A DNA stretch of 46,110 bases from Agriterribacter humi (GCF_009192765.1 NZ_VOHQ01000021.1:1-46110); one strand, 5' to 3'. Shown: positions 27,508 through 35,342, numbered from the stretch's first letter. Numbers and translations are program-made. The notes: generated from the sequence alone by a model not told the origin.

Positions 27508-27708
27508 GCACAACAGGCAGGTTGGCAAAAATGCGGGCAGACGCAAAACGTTCTTCAACTTTTGGTTCTTTGTTTTGGCTTTTGTTTATGCTGACGGAAA
27601 GCAATCGGCAAAATTCAATAACTTGTACTTTAACTAAATAATCAACTTCGGTACGCCCGGCGGGACGGATCGCTATTATCGGCACTTCGCCAACCTGTAC
27701 CGTTGCAC
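27508..27708 (+). repeat. attC34, class A
   Basis: 201 bp. R'' GCACAAC at 27508-27514, R' GTTGCAC at 27702-27708. Confidence 0.88.
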
Positions 27709-28382
27709 GCCATGCCTTGGACAAATGTTTTGCACTAATTCGCGTAGTAAACTGCCCGGAAAAATTTGCATTTCAAACTATATCTTGGGGCATTTCGCTG
27801 GACGGTTTCTTTTAATAATCTGTAAGGGGCAGTTCCCGCAGACATTAGTTCAAGGGGCAGTTGTTCAACTATAGCAATTTTTTCGACTTTGCCAGTGCTG
27901 CGTAGGCATGGTTTGTATTGGTAAGTTGTTAACCATTTTTGCATAGGTTTATTTTGACGGTTTTCAATAGCCGTTTTATTGAATGTGTTTTGTTTGACAT
28001 TGAAAAATAGTAAGTCTCCGGCAGTTAGACCCAACGCGCAATTAAATTCGGCAGGCTTTGCTTCTAAGACTTTATATTATGTCTTGCTGTAGACAAATAA
28101 ATTTCAGTCAGTTTTAAACTATAATCTCGGTTGACCTTGCGCACAAAGATATTGTGGTCTGCCCCTTTTATCATACGTGACAAGTCACAGGCGTGCAACA
28201 GGCGGTTTGGCAATATGGCGGGGTGACGAATATATTTTCAGCAATTGGTTCGTTAATCGGCTTCGGTTTCGGCTGACGAATAACGCCGGGCTGTAGTTCT
28301 TATCATCAATATTTATAACTTTAATAAGCAGCAGTTACGGGCTGACGATTTTCAAATACCACCACATCGCCAAGCCGTACCG
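27703..28382 (+). mobile_element. Cassette 35: N1-family cassette, open reverse frame
   Basis: N1 member with class C attC. The reverse frame is open for 99 codons (27735-28034): LTAGDLLFFNVKQN, ENRQNKPMQK, KPCLRSTGKVEKIAI and LMSAGTAPYRLLKETVQRNA, in line with cassettes 6 and 11 despite many base differences. Confidence 0.73.
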
Positions 28383-28388
28383 TTATCC
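28193..28388 (+). repeat. attC35, class C
   Basis: 196 bp. R'' GTGCAAC at 28193-28199, R' GTTATCC at 28382-28388. Confidence 0.87.
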
Positions 28389-29070
28389 GCCATGCCTTGG
28401 ACAGACCTTTTGCACAAAGACATAGCACAACTGCCCTATAGTCTTTATATCTTTAGCTGTAGACACAGGACTTTAGCGAAGTAATTTTCATAGCAGACAA
28501 TACATTTTGCGGGCAGTTTTCAGTACACCGTTTTTAAAAATGGCGCGTTATTGAACTATAGTAATTCTTTCGGCTTTGCCAGCGCTGCGTAGACGTGGTT
28601 TGTATAGGTAAGCTCCTAATTGTTTTTGAGCAGGTTTATTTGACCGTTCGCAATAGCCCTTTTATTGATTGTGTTTTGTTCGACATTGGCAAATAGTAAA
28701 TCTCTGACGGTTAGACCCGGCGCTCAAATAAATTCAGCAGGCCTGGCCTCAAAAGACTTTTATTATGTTTTGCTTTAGGCATATAAATTTCAGTCAGTTC
28801 GCACAATATAGTTTCCGTTGACCCCTGCCCTAAGGAATAATATTAAGCTGCCATTTTTTTTTGCCAGGGACAAGTCACGGCGTATAACAGGCGGTTTGGC
28901 TCAAGTGGGGCAAGACATAGTTCAATCGGCTAATTGCAATTCCGGGCTTCAGTTACCGGCTGACGACATCATAACAGAAATTATCTGAATACAGTATTCT
29001 TTACTTTAAATTGGCCTACGGTATTTCAGCAGACAGATTTCAAATATCCCACCTGCGCCAAGCCGTACCG
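28383..29070 (+). mobile_element. Cassette 36: distant N1-family cassette
   Basis: Close relative of cassette 16. It opens GTTATCCGCC and closes GGCGTATAAC, so one of the paired end positions is mismatched, the clearest end mismatch in the array. No forward gene. Confidence 0.7.
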
Positions 29071-29076
29071 TTGTGC
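28882..29076 (+). repeat. attC36, class B
   Basis: 195 bp. R'' GTATAAC at 28882-28888, R' GTTGTGC at 29070-29076. Confidence 0.87.
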
Positions 29077-29108
29077 GTCACCCTATTTGACAGTTCAAAA
29101 TTTCAAAC

Positions 29109-29945
29109 ATGAATTATAAAATTTGTTTGACAATTGCTTTAGTAGTTGCTCATTTTTTCTCATCTTCTTTTGCACAAATAAAAAAGGCTGACGGCTCAAA
29201 CAAAGCTATTATTTGCCTGACCTATGATGATGGATTAGAAACACAACTTTCAACAGTAATTCCTCAATTGGATTCAGCAGGTTTAAAAGCTACATTCTTC
29301 TTAAACTCAATTCAGGGTTCTGCAAAATCTGATGTAATTGGACAAACTCCAGAGGCTGTTCTTGGCTGGACAAATGCTGCTAAAAAGGGACATGAACTTG
29401 CAAATCATACATTGTTCCATGCTTGCCCTGAAAAATTAGGTTGGGATAAATCAATTGCAATTGAAACTTACACCATTGATAAAATAGTGACAGAAATAAA
29501 AACGGAGAATACAATTCTTGCGTTGTTAGACCCCAGCAGAAAGGAAAGAAGTTTTGCCTATCCTTGTAATAATTTCGTAATCGGTGATACAGACTATTCC
29601 GTTATCATAAAGGAACAGCGTTTGGTAAAATATGCCAGAGCAGGTGGTGACAGCAACAGCATCATTACAGATTTTAAAAATCTAAACATTATGAAAGTCC
29701 CGTCTTGGCATGTGTGGACAGGAACAACCCTGCAAGAACTAATTGCATTTGCAGAAAAGGCAAAAAAAGCCGGAGGAATGGCTGTTTATCAGATTCATGG
29801 TGTTGGTGGACAAGTTTTTCACATTTCAATTGAAACACACAAAGCATTTCTGGACTATTTAAAAAAGCATCAGGACGAATACTGGGTAACTACTTTTTCA
29901 GAGGCAATGGATTTCATTACAACAAAGCAACAGAACAAAAAATGA
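29109..29945 (+). CDS. Secreted polysaccharide deacetylase, NodB fold (cassette 37)
   Basis: 278 residues, the largest cassette gene. Signal peptide at 1-22 ending SSSFAQ. NodB motif 1 TYDDG (38-42) supplies the catalytic and metal-binding Asp residues; H100 and H104 in NHTLFH are the metal ligands of motif 2. A late strand with GMAVYQIHGVGG fits the motif carrying the second catalytic His. The family removes N- or O-acetyl groups from chitin, peptidoglycan or other surface sugars. Length is normal for a secreted single-domain enzyme. Cassette ends GTTGTGCGT and ACGCACAAC match. Confidence 0.87.
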   Translation: MNYKICLTIALVVAHFFSSSFAQIKKADGSNKAIICLTYDDGLETQLSTVIPQLDSAGLKATFFLNSIQGSAKSDVIGQTPEAVLGWTNAAKKGHELANHTLFHACPEKLGWDKSIAIETYTIDKIVTEIKTENTILALLDPSRKERSFAYPCNNFVIGDTDYSVIIKEQRLVKYARAGGDSNSIITDFKNLNIMKVPSWHVWTGTTLQELIAFAEKAKKAGGMAVYQIHGVGGQVFHISIETHKAFLDYLKKHQDEYWVTTFSEAMDFITTKQQNKK

Positions 29946-29953
29946 AGGAGAAC

Positions 29954-30149
29954 GCACAACAATTGCATTGGCAATAGCAGGGCTGACGTGCATTTCATCA
30001 ACTTTTTATTCAATATTGGACAGCAGTTCCGGCTGAAAATACTTTGATGAACTTTTGTACTTATTCTGTACTTTAGTTCTTTTATCGGCTGACGTTTGGG
30101 CGAAAGGAACATTGAATTCCCTGCCATCGCCAATGCGTGGTCGTTGGTT
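29954..30149 (+). repeat. attC37, unique class
   Basis: 196 bp. R'' GCACAAC at 29954-29960, R' GTTGGTT at 30143-30149. Arms GCATTGGCAATAGCAGGGC and the CCCTGCCATCGCCAATGC side. The last fully intact site. Confidence 0.85.
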
Positions 30150-30204
30150 GATATACAAAAGCAACGTTCATCTATAGACAGTTGTCTGACTTAATAAATT
30201 CCTT

Positions 30205-30744
30205 ATGAGAAAATTTTTCGTAGTATTATTTACCTTTTTCTTAGTGACACAGAGCTTTGGACAGACCCAAAGAAAGGTATCAACTTTTTTGCTGACACAA
30301 TATAACAGTACCCTTTATGACTATACCAAAGGGAATAATCCTTGGGGAATAGGGTTAGGGCTTCAAACGTTTTTTAATAACAAAACGAAATTCAAACCGA
30401 CATTAGAACTTACAGGTGACGTATACTTAGAAGATGACAAAGTTTTACGCTCAAACCCCGATGGAAGTTTTCCAGAAAACAGCAATGATGTTGGCGGAAT
30501 GGTAAATTTATTTGTTGGTTCATCATTCCATCCAAACCAAGGTATTTATTTATCATTTGTAGCTGGGCCAAGCTTTATCAGTGGACAAACTTTATTTGGT
30601 ATAAAACCTTCGTTTGGATTTTACTTTTCTAAAAAACAAAGGTGGACAGGGAAAGTTTCTTACATTAATGTATTTAATCGGACAAAGATTATTAATGAAG
30701 ATTTCGGGTCATTAAGTTTAGCAATTGGACTTAAACTCTTTTGA
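30205..30744 (+). CDS. Predicted outer-membrane beta-barrel protein (cassette 38)
   Basis: 179 residues. Signal peptide 1-19 ends TQSFGQ. The mature part alternates polar and hydrophobic residues in short strands (GIGLGLQTFF, YLSFVAGPSF, PSFGFYFS, KVSYINVF) and ends LAIGLKLF with a terminal Phe, a common outer-membrane barrel signature. Function unknown. The end of the cassette (AGCAGCCAAC) pairs with GTTGGTT at the start through a wobble position. The attC behind it is cut short. Confidence 0.75.
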   Translation: MRKFFVVLFTFFLVTQSFGQTQRKVSTFLLTQYNSTLYDYTKGNNPWGIGLGLQTFFNNKTKFKPTLELTGDVYLEDDKVLRSNPDGSFPENSNDVGGMVNLFVGSSFHPNQGIYLSFVAGPSFISGQTLFGIKPSFGFYFSKKQRWTGKVSYINVFNRTKIINEDFGSLSLAIGLKLF

Positions 30745-30754
30745 CATGTACAGC

Positions 30755-30865
30755 AGCCAACAGGCAGGTTGGCAAAAATGCGGGCAGACGGAAAACGTTC
30801 GTCAACTTTTGGTTCTTTGTTTTAGCTTTTGTTCCGGCAGACGGAACGCAATCGGCAAAAATATT
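30755..30865 (+). repeat. attC38, class A, right half deleted
   Basis: R'' AGCCAAC at 30755-30761 and the left arm CAGGTTGGC are normal, and the sequence follows class A until about 30862 (CAATCGGCAAAA). The right half with GCCAACCTG and GTT is missing; gene sequence begins instead. Confidence 0.85.
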
Positions 30866-30868
30866 TAA

Positions 30869-31288
30869 ATTTCAAAAACAGCCATTGATTTGGCTCAAAA
30901 ACATTTTGGAAACGACTTTAAAATTTATCACGGTTCGGTAACAGAAATGCCTTTTGACAACAAGTTGTTTGACAGAATATTTTGCTATGGTTTAATTTAC
31001 TTGTTAGACAAAGACGAAAGAGCAAAACTTATCCAGGACTGTTTTAACCAATTGACCGAAGACGGATTTATGGTTTTTACAGCAATAACTAAGGACGCTC
31101 AAACATATGGACAAGGAACACAACTAAGCAAAGACCGTTTTGAAATGTTTGGCGGAGTTAAAATCTTCTTTTACGACAAGCAAAGCATAGCAGATGAATT
31201 TGGCAACACAGAACTTTTTGAAATAATCGATGTGACAGAAAACTATCCATTTTACTTGATAAAATGTAGAAAAGGAAAAACAAAATGA
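30869..31288 (+). pseudogene. 5'-truncated SAM-dependent methyltransferase fused to attC38
   Basis: Codons from 30869 read ISKTAIDLAQKHFG, the region just after the SAM-binding glycine motif of class I methyltransferases, followed by GSVTEMPFDN, FDRIFCYGLIYLL and a complete C-terminus of about 100 residues. The glycine-rich motif I and the start codon are absent and a stop at 30866 lies directly upstream in frame. So a deletion removed the right half of attC38 together with the N-terminal half of the gene. A shorter product from the TTG at 30890 is possible but would not bind SAM. Confidence 0.8.
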
Positions 31289-31309
31289 CGGAGAAGAAGA
31301 ACAACGACC

Positions 31310-31480
31310 CGCTAACAAGGGGTTTGGCTATATGGCGGCTTTACGAATAAATACTGATCAATATAACGCAGCTCAGCGACATATCTGACGAATAAATCCA
31401 AGTTATAGAATATATTTTCATCTTCATATCTTTGATCAGCATCTGTCCCGGCTTACGTAACACGGAATATCGCCAACCCC
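31310..31480 (+). repeat. attC39, R' core deleted
   Basis: R'' CGCTAAC at 31310-31316; arms GGGGTTTGGC and GCCAACCCC remain, but the sequence then passes into coding sequence without a GTT core. Confidence 0.75.
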
Positions 31481-31992
31481 GAACAATTTCAAAATATGTG
31501 AGTAGCATACTTGTTATTGAAAATTACAGCCAACTGGACAATTTTGTCCTTCCAATATTTGCCAACGGCAGCCCGACACTTGTTTTTAATACAGCTAAAG
31601 CAACGAGTAGTAACAAAACCATCAACAACCTAACACTTTATGGACAAACTGCAAAACCTAAAGAACTATTCATTAAAAATGATTTCACGCGAATTGCATA
31701 TTTCCTCTATCCAAATGCTTTAAATTCTTTCTCCAACATTGGTGCAAAAAAACTGACAGACGGAAGTACGGAACTTGTTTTTTTGAAACAAGCTAAAGCA
31801 CACAATTTGCAAGAGTAACTTTTAAATACGCCAATGTTATATTTTCGCTTGGATTTATTAAATAATTTCATTAAGAAATTAGCCGATAATGCGATTGTAG
31901 CAAATACAAAAACTGAATTTGCAACAAAGAAAATAAAGCATAACAACGGACATGTTTCATTACAAAATATTCAGAAAGAATTAGGCATTTAA
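31480..31992 (+). pseudogene. Broken AraC-type regulator fragment
   Basis: From 31480 the frame reads RTISKYVSSILVIENYSQ, FVLPIFANGSPTLVF and NLTLYGQTAKP, the N-terminal sensing domain of a Bacteroidota AraC-family regulator. It meets a stop at 31818; in another frame the text continues (LYFRLDLLNNFIKK, then HNNGHVSLQNIQKELGI) up to 31992. The start codon and most of the helix-turn-helix domain are missing. The gene is thus truncated at both ends and frameshifted. Its 5' end is fused to attC39. Confidence 0.72.
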
Positions 31993-32099
31993 AAAGTTTA
32001 CCAATCTCACTCCAAGTGACTATTTGAAAAACATGAAGTCAATACCAATCGAACCTTAAAGATGTCGGGTCTGTTCTATTTTCTGTTTATCGGTACACA

Positions 32100-32107
32100 T
32101 ACTTTTG
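32100..32107 (+). promoter_or_regulatory. Possible -7 box for the DHFR-like gene
   Basis: TACTTTTG matches TAnnTTTG exactly; a good -33 box at the right distance is not seen (T-rich sequence at 32077-32083). Located 32 bp before the ATG at 32139. Confidence 0.4.
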
Positions 32108-32138
32108 TATTCTTAAAAACAATATAAAAGGAAGTAAA

Positions 32139-32714
32139 ATGAGAAAATTAGTAGTTTCAGCGTGGGTAACTCTGGATGGCATCTTTGATGCAGACACAAT
32201 GCAGGAATGGTTTTTCCCTTTTAATAGCATTGCAAAAGATGAATACATAAGAGATAGCATTTTAGAAGCTGATGCTCTCCTTGTGGGGCGGACAACTTTT
32301 GAAATGTTGGCATCTTACTGGCCTTTTCAGTTAAATGATGACAATGGACCTGCAAGCAAAATAAACAGCATGAAAAAGTTTGTTGTTTCCTCTAAACTGG
32401 AAAAAGCCGACTGGAATAATTCAACAATCATTAATAAAAATATCATTGAAGAAATTAAGAAGTTGAAACAGCAAAATGGAAGTGAAATTCAAATTCCAGG
32501 CAGTGCTACTCTCGTGCAATCATTGATGAAAGCAAATCTTATTGATGAGTATCGGCTTTTAGTTCATCCTATCATTATGGGGAGTGGAAAGCGTTTTTTT
32601 AAAAACGAAATGAAAACTTCGGGAATGAAACTTGTCAAAACCCAAACGCTTGACAAAGGTGTTGTTTTGCTATGCTACCAGTTAGTAAATGAATGGCAGC
32701 TAAACAATAATTAA
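32139..32714 (+). CDS. Dihydrofolate-reductase-family (RibD C-terminal-like) protein
   Basis: 191 residues. The start RKLVVSAWVTLDGIFD, the DALLVGRTTFEMLASYWP motif and IQIPGSATLVQSLMKANLID are characteristic of the RibD_C/DHFR-like family of small NADPH-dependent reductases common in Bacteroidota. Physiological substrate unknown. It is followed 25 bp later by the first of two SRPBCC genes. It lies in the decayed end of the array and may be the remnant of a multi-gene cassette whose start was lost with attC39. Confidence 0.82.
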   Translation: MRKLVVSAWVTLDGIFDADTMQEWFFPFNSIAKDEYIRDSILEADALLVGRTTFEMLASYWPFQLNDDNGPASKINSMKKFVVSSKLEKADWNNSTIINKNIIEEIKKLKQQNGSEIQIPGSATLVQSLMKANLIDEYRLLVHPIIMGSGKRFFKNEMKTSGMKLVKTQTLDKGVVLLCYQLVNEWQLNNN

Positions 32715-32739
32715 ATATTCCCTTTAAAGAAACATTATT

Positions 32740-33147
32740 ATGGCAGACATCAATCATCAAATTGCAATTAAAGCTTCGGCTAAGAAAATTTATGAACTAA
32801 TCTCCACCAAAGAAGGTATCCAAAAATGGTTAACAAAGGGAGACGGTTGGAAAATAAAGGGTAAAGAAAACCTTGGCGACACTCTGTTATTTTATTTCGG
32901 TGAGAATCACCATGAAATGAAAATTTCAAAACTTGAACCCAATAAAGAAGTCAAATGGGCTTGCATTGTTGGACATCCTGAATGGATTGGCACTTCTGTT
33001 TCATTTATCATTGAAAGCAAAGGGGCCGAAAATATTCTTCACTTTGCACACAAGGGTTGGACAAAACGAACGAATTTCTTTAAGCAATGCAGTCAAGTTT
33101 GGGAAGGAAGTGTCGTTGACATTAAAAATGTGGTTGAAGCGAAATAA
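32740..33147 (+). CDS. SRPBCC/AHSA1-domain protein
   Basis: 135 residues: ADINHQIAIKASAKKIYELI and the following TKEGIQKWLT are the typical first strand and helix of START/SRPBCC ligand-binding proteins of the AHSA1 type; FEN-rich beta strands follow and the C-terminal helix closes the cavity. Cytosolic, ligand unknown. Spaced 7 bp from the second SRPBCC gene, so cotranscribed. Confidence 0.82.
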   Translation: MADINHQIAIKASAKKIYELISTKEGIQKWLTKGDGWKIKGKENLGDTLLFYFGENHHEMKISKLEPNKEVKWACIVGHPEWIGTSVSFIIESKGAENILHFAHKGWTKRTNFFKQCSQVWEGSVVDIKNVVEAK

Positions 33148-33154
33148 TATAACA

Positions 33155-33583
33155 ATGGACAAAAAATTAAAATTACCAACATTAATTGGCGTCAATGCTT
33201 CAATTGAAAAAGTATGGTTTGCATTGACGGACAAAGAAACTATTAAGAAATACTTCGGGGGAACAGAAACTAACACCGACTGGAAGGAAGGAAGCCCGAT
33301 TAGTTTCTCTGGAACTTGGAAAGGAACAAGCTACGAAGACAAGGGATTTATTCTAAAGATTGAAAAAGAAAAGATTTTTAAACATAGTTATTGGAGTTCC
33401 TTTTGGGGGACAGATTACAACCCTGATGATTTCAGTATTATTACTTATAAGCTTTCAAAGAATGGAGAACAAACAATTTTATTAGTAACTCAAGAAGGAT
33501 TTAAAGACGAACAATCCCGTGAACATTCAGTTGGCAATTGGAAAGGGATTTTAAACAACATAAAAAATTTATTAGAGAAGTGA
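33155..33583 (+). CDS. Second SRPBCC/AHSA1-domain protein
   Basis: 142 residues from ATG 33155; the longer open frame upstream overlaps the preceding gene and is rejected. KLPTLIGVNASIEKVWFALT followed by KETIKKYFGG matches the AHSA1 start, and the C-terminal GNWKGILNNIKNLLEK is the usual closing helix. Partner of the preceding gene; they probably descend from a common ancestor. Confidence 0.82.
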   Translation: MDKKLKLPTLIGVNASIEKVWFALTDKETIKKYFGGTETNTDWKEGSPISFSGTWKGTSYEDKGFILKIEKEKIFKHSYWSSFWGTDYNPDDFSIITYKLSKNGEQTILLVTQEGFKDEQSREHSVGNWKGILNNIKNLLEK

Positions 33584-33614
33584 ATTTGGAAATTAAACCA
33601 ACATTTTTTTTAAA

Positions 33615-33865
33615 TTGAGGAAGGAACATAAATCTAAAATTTATGCTTACGAAAAGGAAGCAGTAAAACTTTCGGACGACTTTGAGAAAAAATTTAAAGC
33701 AAACAAAAAGGCGCGGGAGTTTTTCAATCTCTTCCACCCTCTTATCACAAATCTGCACTCAATTGGGTAATAACTGCAAAGCAGGAAGCTACAAGCATAA
33801 AACGGCCTGAAGAACTTATAACTGACAGTGAAGCAGGGCGGAAAATAAAGAGATTAAGCTATTGA
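33615..33865 (+). pseudogene. Frameshifted C-terminal fragment of a YdeI/OmdA-type gene
   Basis: Frame 1 from 33615 reads HKSKIYAYEKEAVKLSDDFE and KFKANKKAREFF; after a frameshift near 33730-33740 the text continues SLPPSYHKSALNWVITAKQE and then EELITDSEAGRKIKRLSY to a stop at 33865. These are the C-terminal motifs of the YdeI/OmpD-associated family. The N-terminal half is missing, so this is a doubly broken gene. Confidence 0.72.
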
Positions 33866-33880
33866 CGAAAAACAACGAAC

Positions 33881-33907
33881 CGCTAACATGGTATTGCCGC
33901 AATGTGT
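33881..33907 (+). repeat. attC40, left fragment only
   Basis: R'' CGCTAAC at 33881-33887 followed by ATGGTATTGCCGCAATG, which resembles the left arm of the short class (F) sites attC1 and attC5. The rest of the site is missing. Confidence 0.65.
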
Positions 33908-33945
33908 GACAGTTTAACCACAGAAAAATTTAGACAGTATTCAAC

Positions 33946-34380
33946 ATGGAATTCGATTCAAACAACAATGTAGTTAAACTCTGTGCTCAGGGCATGGACT
34001 TGGAAGGAAAAGGTAAATTAGAAGAAGCAAGTAAACTCTTTCTCCAAGCCTGGGACGAAGCGACAAACGACTTCGAGAAATTTACAGCAGCTCATTATGT
34101 CGCTCGACATCAAAAAACGGTGGTGGACAAATTAAACTGGGACGAGACCGCTTTAAATTTAGCACTGAAAATAAATGATGACAAAATGAAAGGCAGTTAT
34201 CCTTCTCTTTATTTAAACATCGCTAAATGTTACGAAGATTTAAAGGACGTTGATAACGCAAAAAAGAATTATCAGTTAGCACTTTCGTTTACAAATTTAT
34301 TACCCGACAACGGATATGGTAAAATGATTAAATGCGGCATATTGAACGGAATAGAAAGAGTGACGAAACAGTTTGGGTGA
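33946..34380 (+). CDS. TPR-like helical repeat protein
   Basis: 144 residues built of helix pairs: LCAQGMDLEGKGKLEEASKL and YLNIAKCYEDLKDVDNAKKN are recognisable TPR-type units. Such small TPR proteins usually mediate protein contacts; no partner is evident. Similar Bacteroidota proteins are sometimes labelled rRNA methyltransferase in databases, but no methyltransferase motif is visible. It follows the attC40 fragment, and the cassette still ends in CGCTAAC (34422-34428). Confidence 0.76.
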   Translation: MEFDSNNNVVKLCAQGMDLEGKGKLEEASKLFLQAWDEATNDFEKFTAAHYVARHQKTVVDKLNWDETALNLALKINDDKMKGSYPSLYLNIAKCYEDLKDVDNAKKNYQLALSFTNLLPDNGYGKMIKCGILNGIERVTKQFG

Positions 34381-34421
34381 ACTAATTAAATTGGTAAAAC
34401 CCGTAGACAAAAACAACGAAC

Positions 34422-34616
34422 CGCTAACAGGCGGTTCCAATATGGCGGGGCGACGAATATATTCTCCGCTTTTTGTTCGCTAATCGGCTTCAGTTCCAGC
34501 TGACGAATATAGCCGAGCTGTAGTTCTTAACATCATCCTTTGTAACTTTACTCAGCAGCGGTTACGGGCTGACGATTTTCAAATACCGCCACATCGCCAA
34601 ACCATCAACATTAGCA
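34422..34616 (+). repeat. attC41, class C, ATT core; end of the array
   Basis: 195 bp. R'' CGCTAAC at 34422-34428, class C arms (GGCAATATGG shortened to CCAATATGG, and CCACATCGCCAAACC), R' reads ATTAGCA at 34610-34616. The core G is replaced by A, which probably disables crossover. Confidence 0.75.
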
Positions 34617-34633
34617 GGCATATTGCGATCACC

Positions 34634-35152
34634 ATGAACTTCCTAAAAAAATTATTTGGACAAAGTGACAAAATTGATCAGCGAACTGAACCAATTTTTC
34701 CTGGAGAAAGTTTTAGTATATCTAAATTGACACTGCAAGGCGGTTGGAAACCTGCGACATTCAATAATAAATACAGTAATTATCCCAATGGTAAGCTCCG
34801 GTCAGCATTAGGTTTCGGCGAATCATTAATAGCAGTCCCATTGTTCCTTCTTTTTTTGCCGGTAGAAATTGCTGAACCATTATCCGTAATGTTGTCTATC
34901 ATTATCACACTGGTTGTGGTCATACAGGACCATAAGAAAATTCATTTTGATAGTGCAAAGTGGCTGATTTCTTATGCAATGCTTGGGATATTTATAAGCG
35001 TCTTGGGATATTATAGCAAGGGTCTTATTACTTCTGAAGTGAGCACCTATTTTATCATTTCCCTGATTACTACTATTCCAGCAATTTTTTTAGATAGATA
35101 TTTAAACCATCATCAAAAGGACGGTTTATTCTTTAAATATGCGGGTAATTGA
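34634..35152 (+). CDS. Three- to four-helix membrane protein beyond the last attC
   Basis: 172 residues. A soluble N-terminus of about 50 residues precedes hydrophobic helices at about 62-78, 82-99, 113-128 and 137-153. No family recognised. It begins 18 bp after the ATT core as cassette genes do, but no matching R'' or attC follows, so it is either the last, 3'-truncated cassette or a resident gene. Confidence 0.72.
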   Translation: MNFLKKLFGQSDKIDQRTEPIFPGESFSISKLTLQGGWKPATFNNKYSNYPNGKLRSALGFGESLIAVPLFLLFLPVEIAEPLSVMLSIIITLVVVIQDHKKIHFDSAKWLISYAMLGIFISVLGYYSKGLITSEVSTYFIISLITTIPAIFLDRYLNHHQKDGLFFKYAGN

Positions 35153-35342
35153 GGATTTGGTACTCATTATTTAAATCAGGGAATATTATCATTTTTAAAG
35201 TTTACTTTTAAATACGCCTTTTGGGAGGAATGAAGAAATAGCTTTTGTAAGTTTCCATAGAATATCTTAAAAACCAATGATGCATTTGTAATATTAGCCA
35301 GCTCATGGAGCAATCCTTTATCATCTCTCAAAAATACAATGA

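Larger units (their letters stand above)
2662..34616 (+). mobile_element. Integron-like recombinase gene plus about 40-cassette array
   Basis: A tyrosine recombinase gene is followed on the same strand by a head-to-tail series of units. Each begins just inside a GTT (rarely GTA) core and ends with a long imperfect dyad whose first box is ...AAC. I place 37 complete attC-like sites, one with an ATT core and three truncated ones. For nearly every unit the first 7-10 bases are the reverse complement of its own last 7-10 bases before the dyad, the pattern expected of circularising integron cassettes. No transposase is present. The array grades into truncated cassettes after about 30750. The direction (recombinase and cassettes co-oriented) differs from the usual divergent layout. 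Confidence 0.88.

Noticed and set aside
4481..30149. The repeated dyads as a CRISPR array
   Set aside because: Repeats are about 200 bp, asymmetric, of several classes, and separated by gene-sized units; no cas genes are present.
4481..30149. The dyads as REP/BIME or miniature transposable elements
   Set aside because: They are all in one direction, lie at the end of every unit, and their edge boxes covary with the start of the same unit, which attC explains and scattered repeats do not.
35153..35342. Molybdenum-cofactor riboswitch upstream of moaA
   Set aside because: I looked for a Moco-type leader but saw only AT-rich sequence without its helices.
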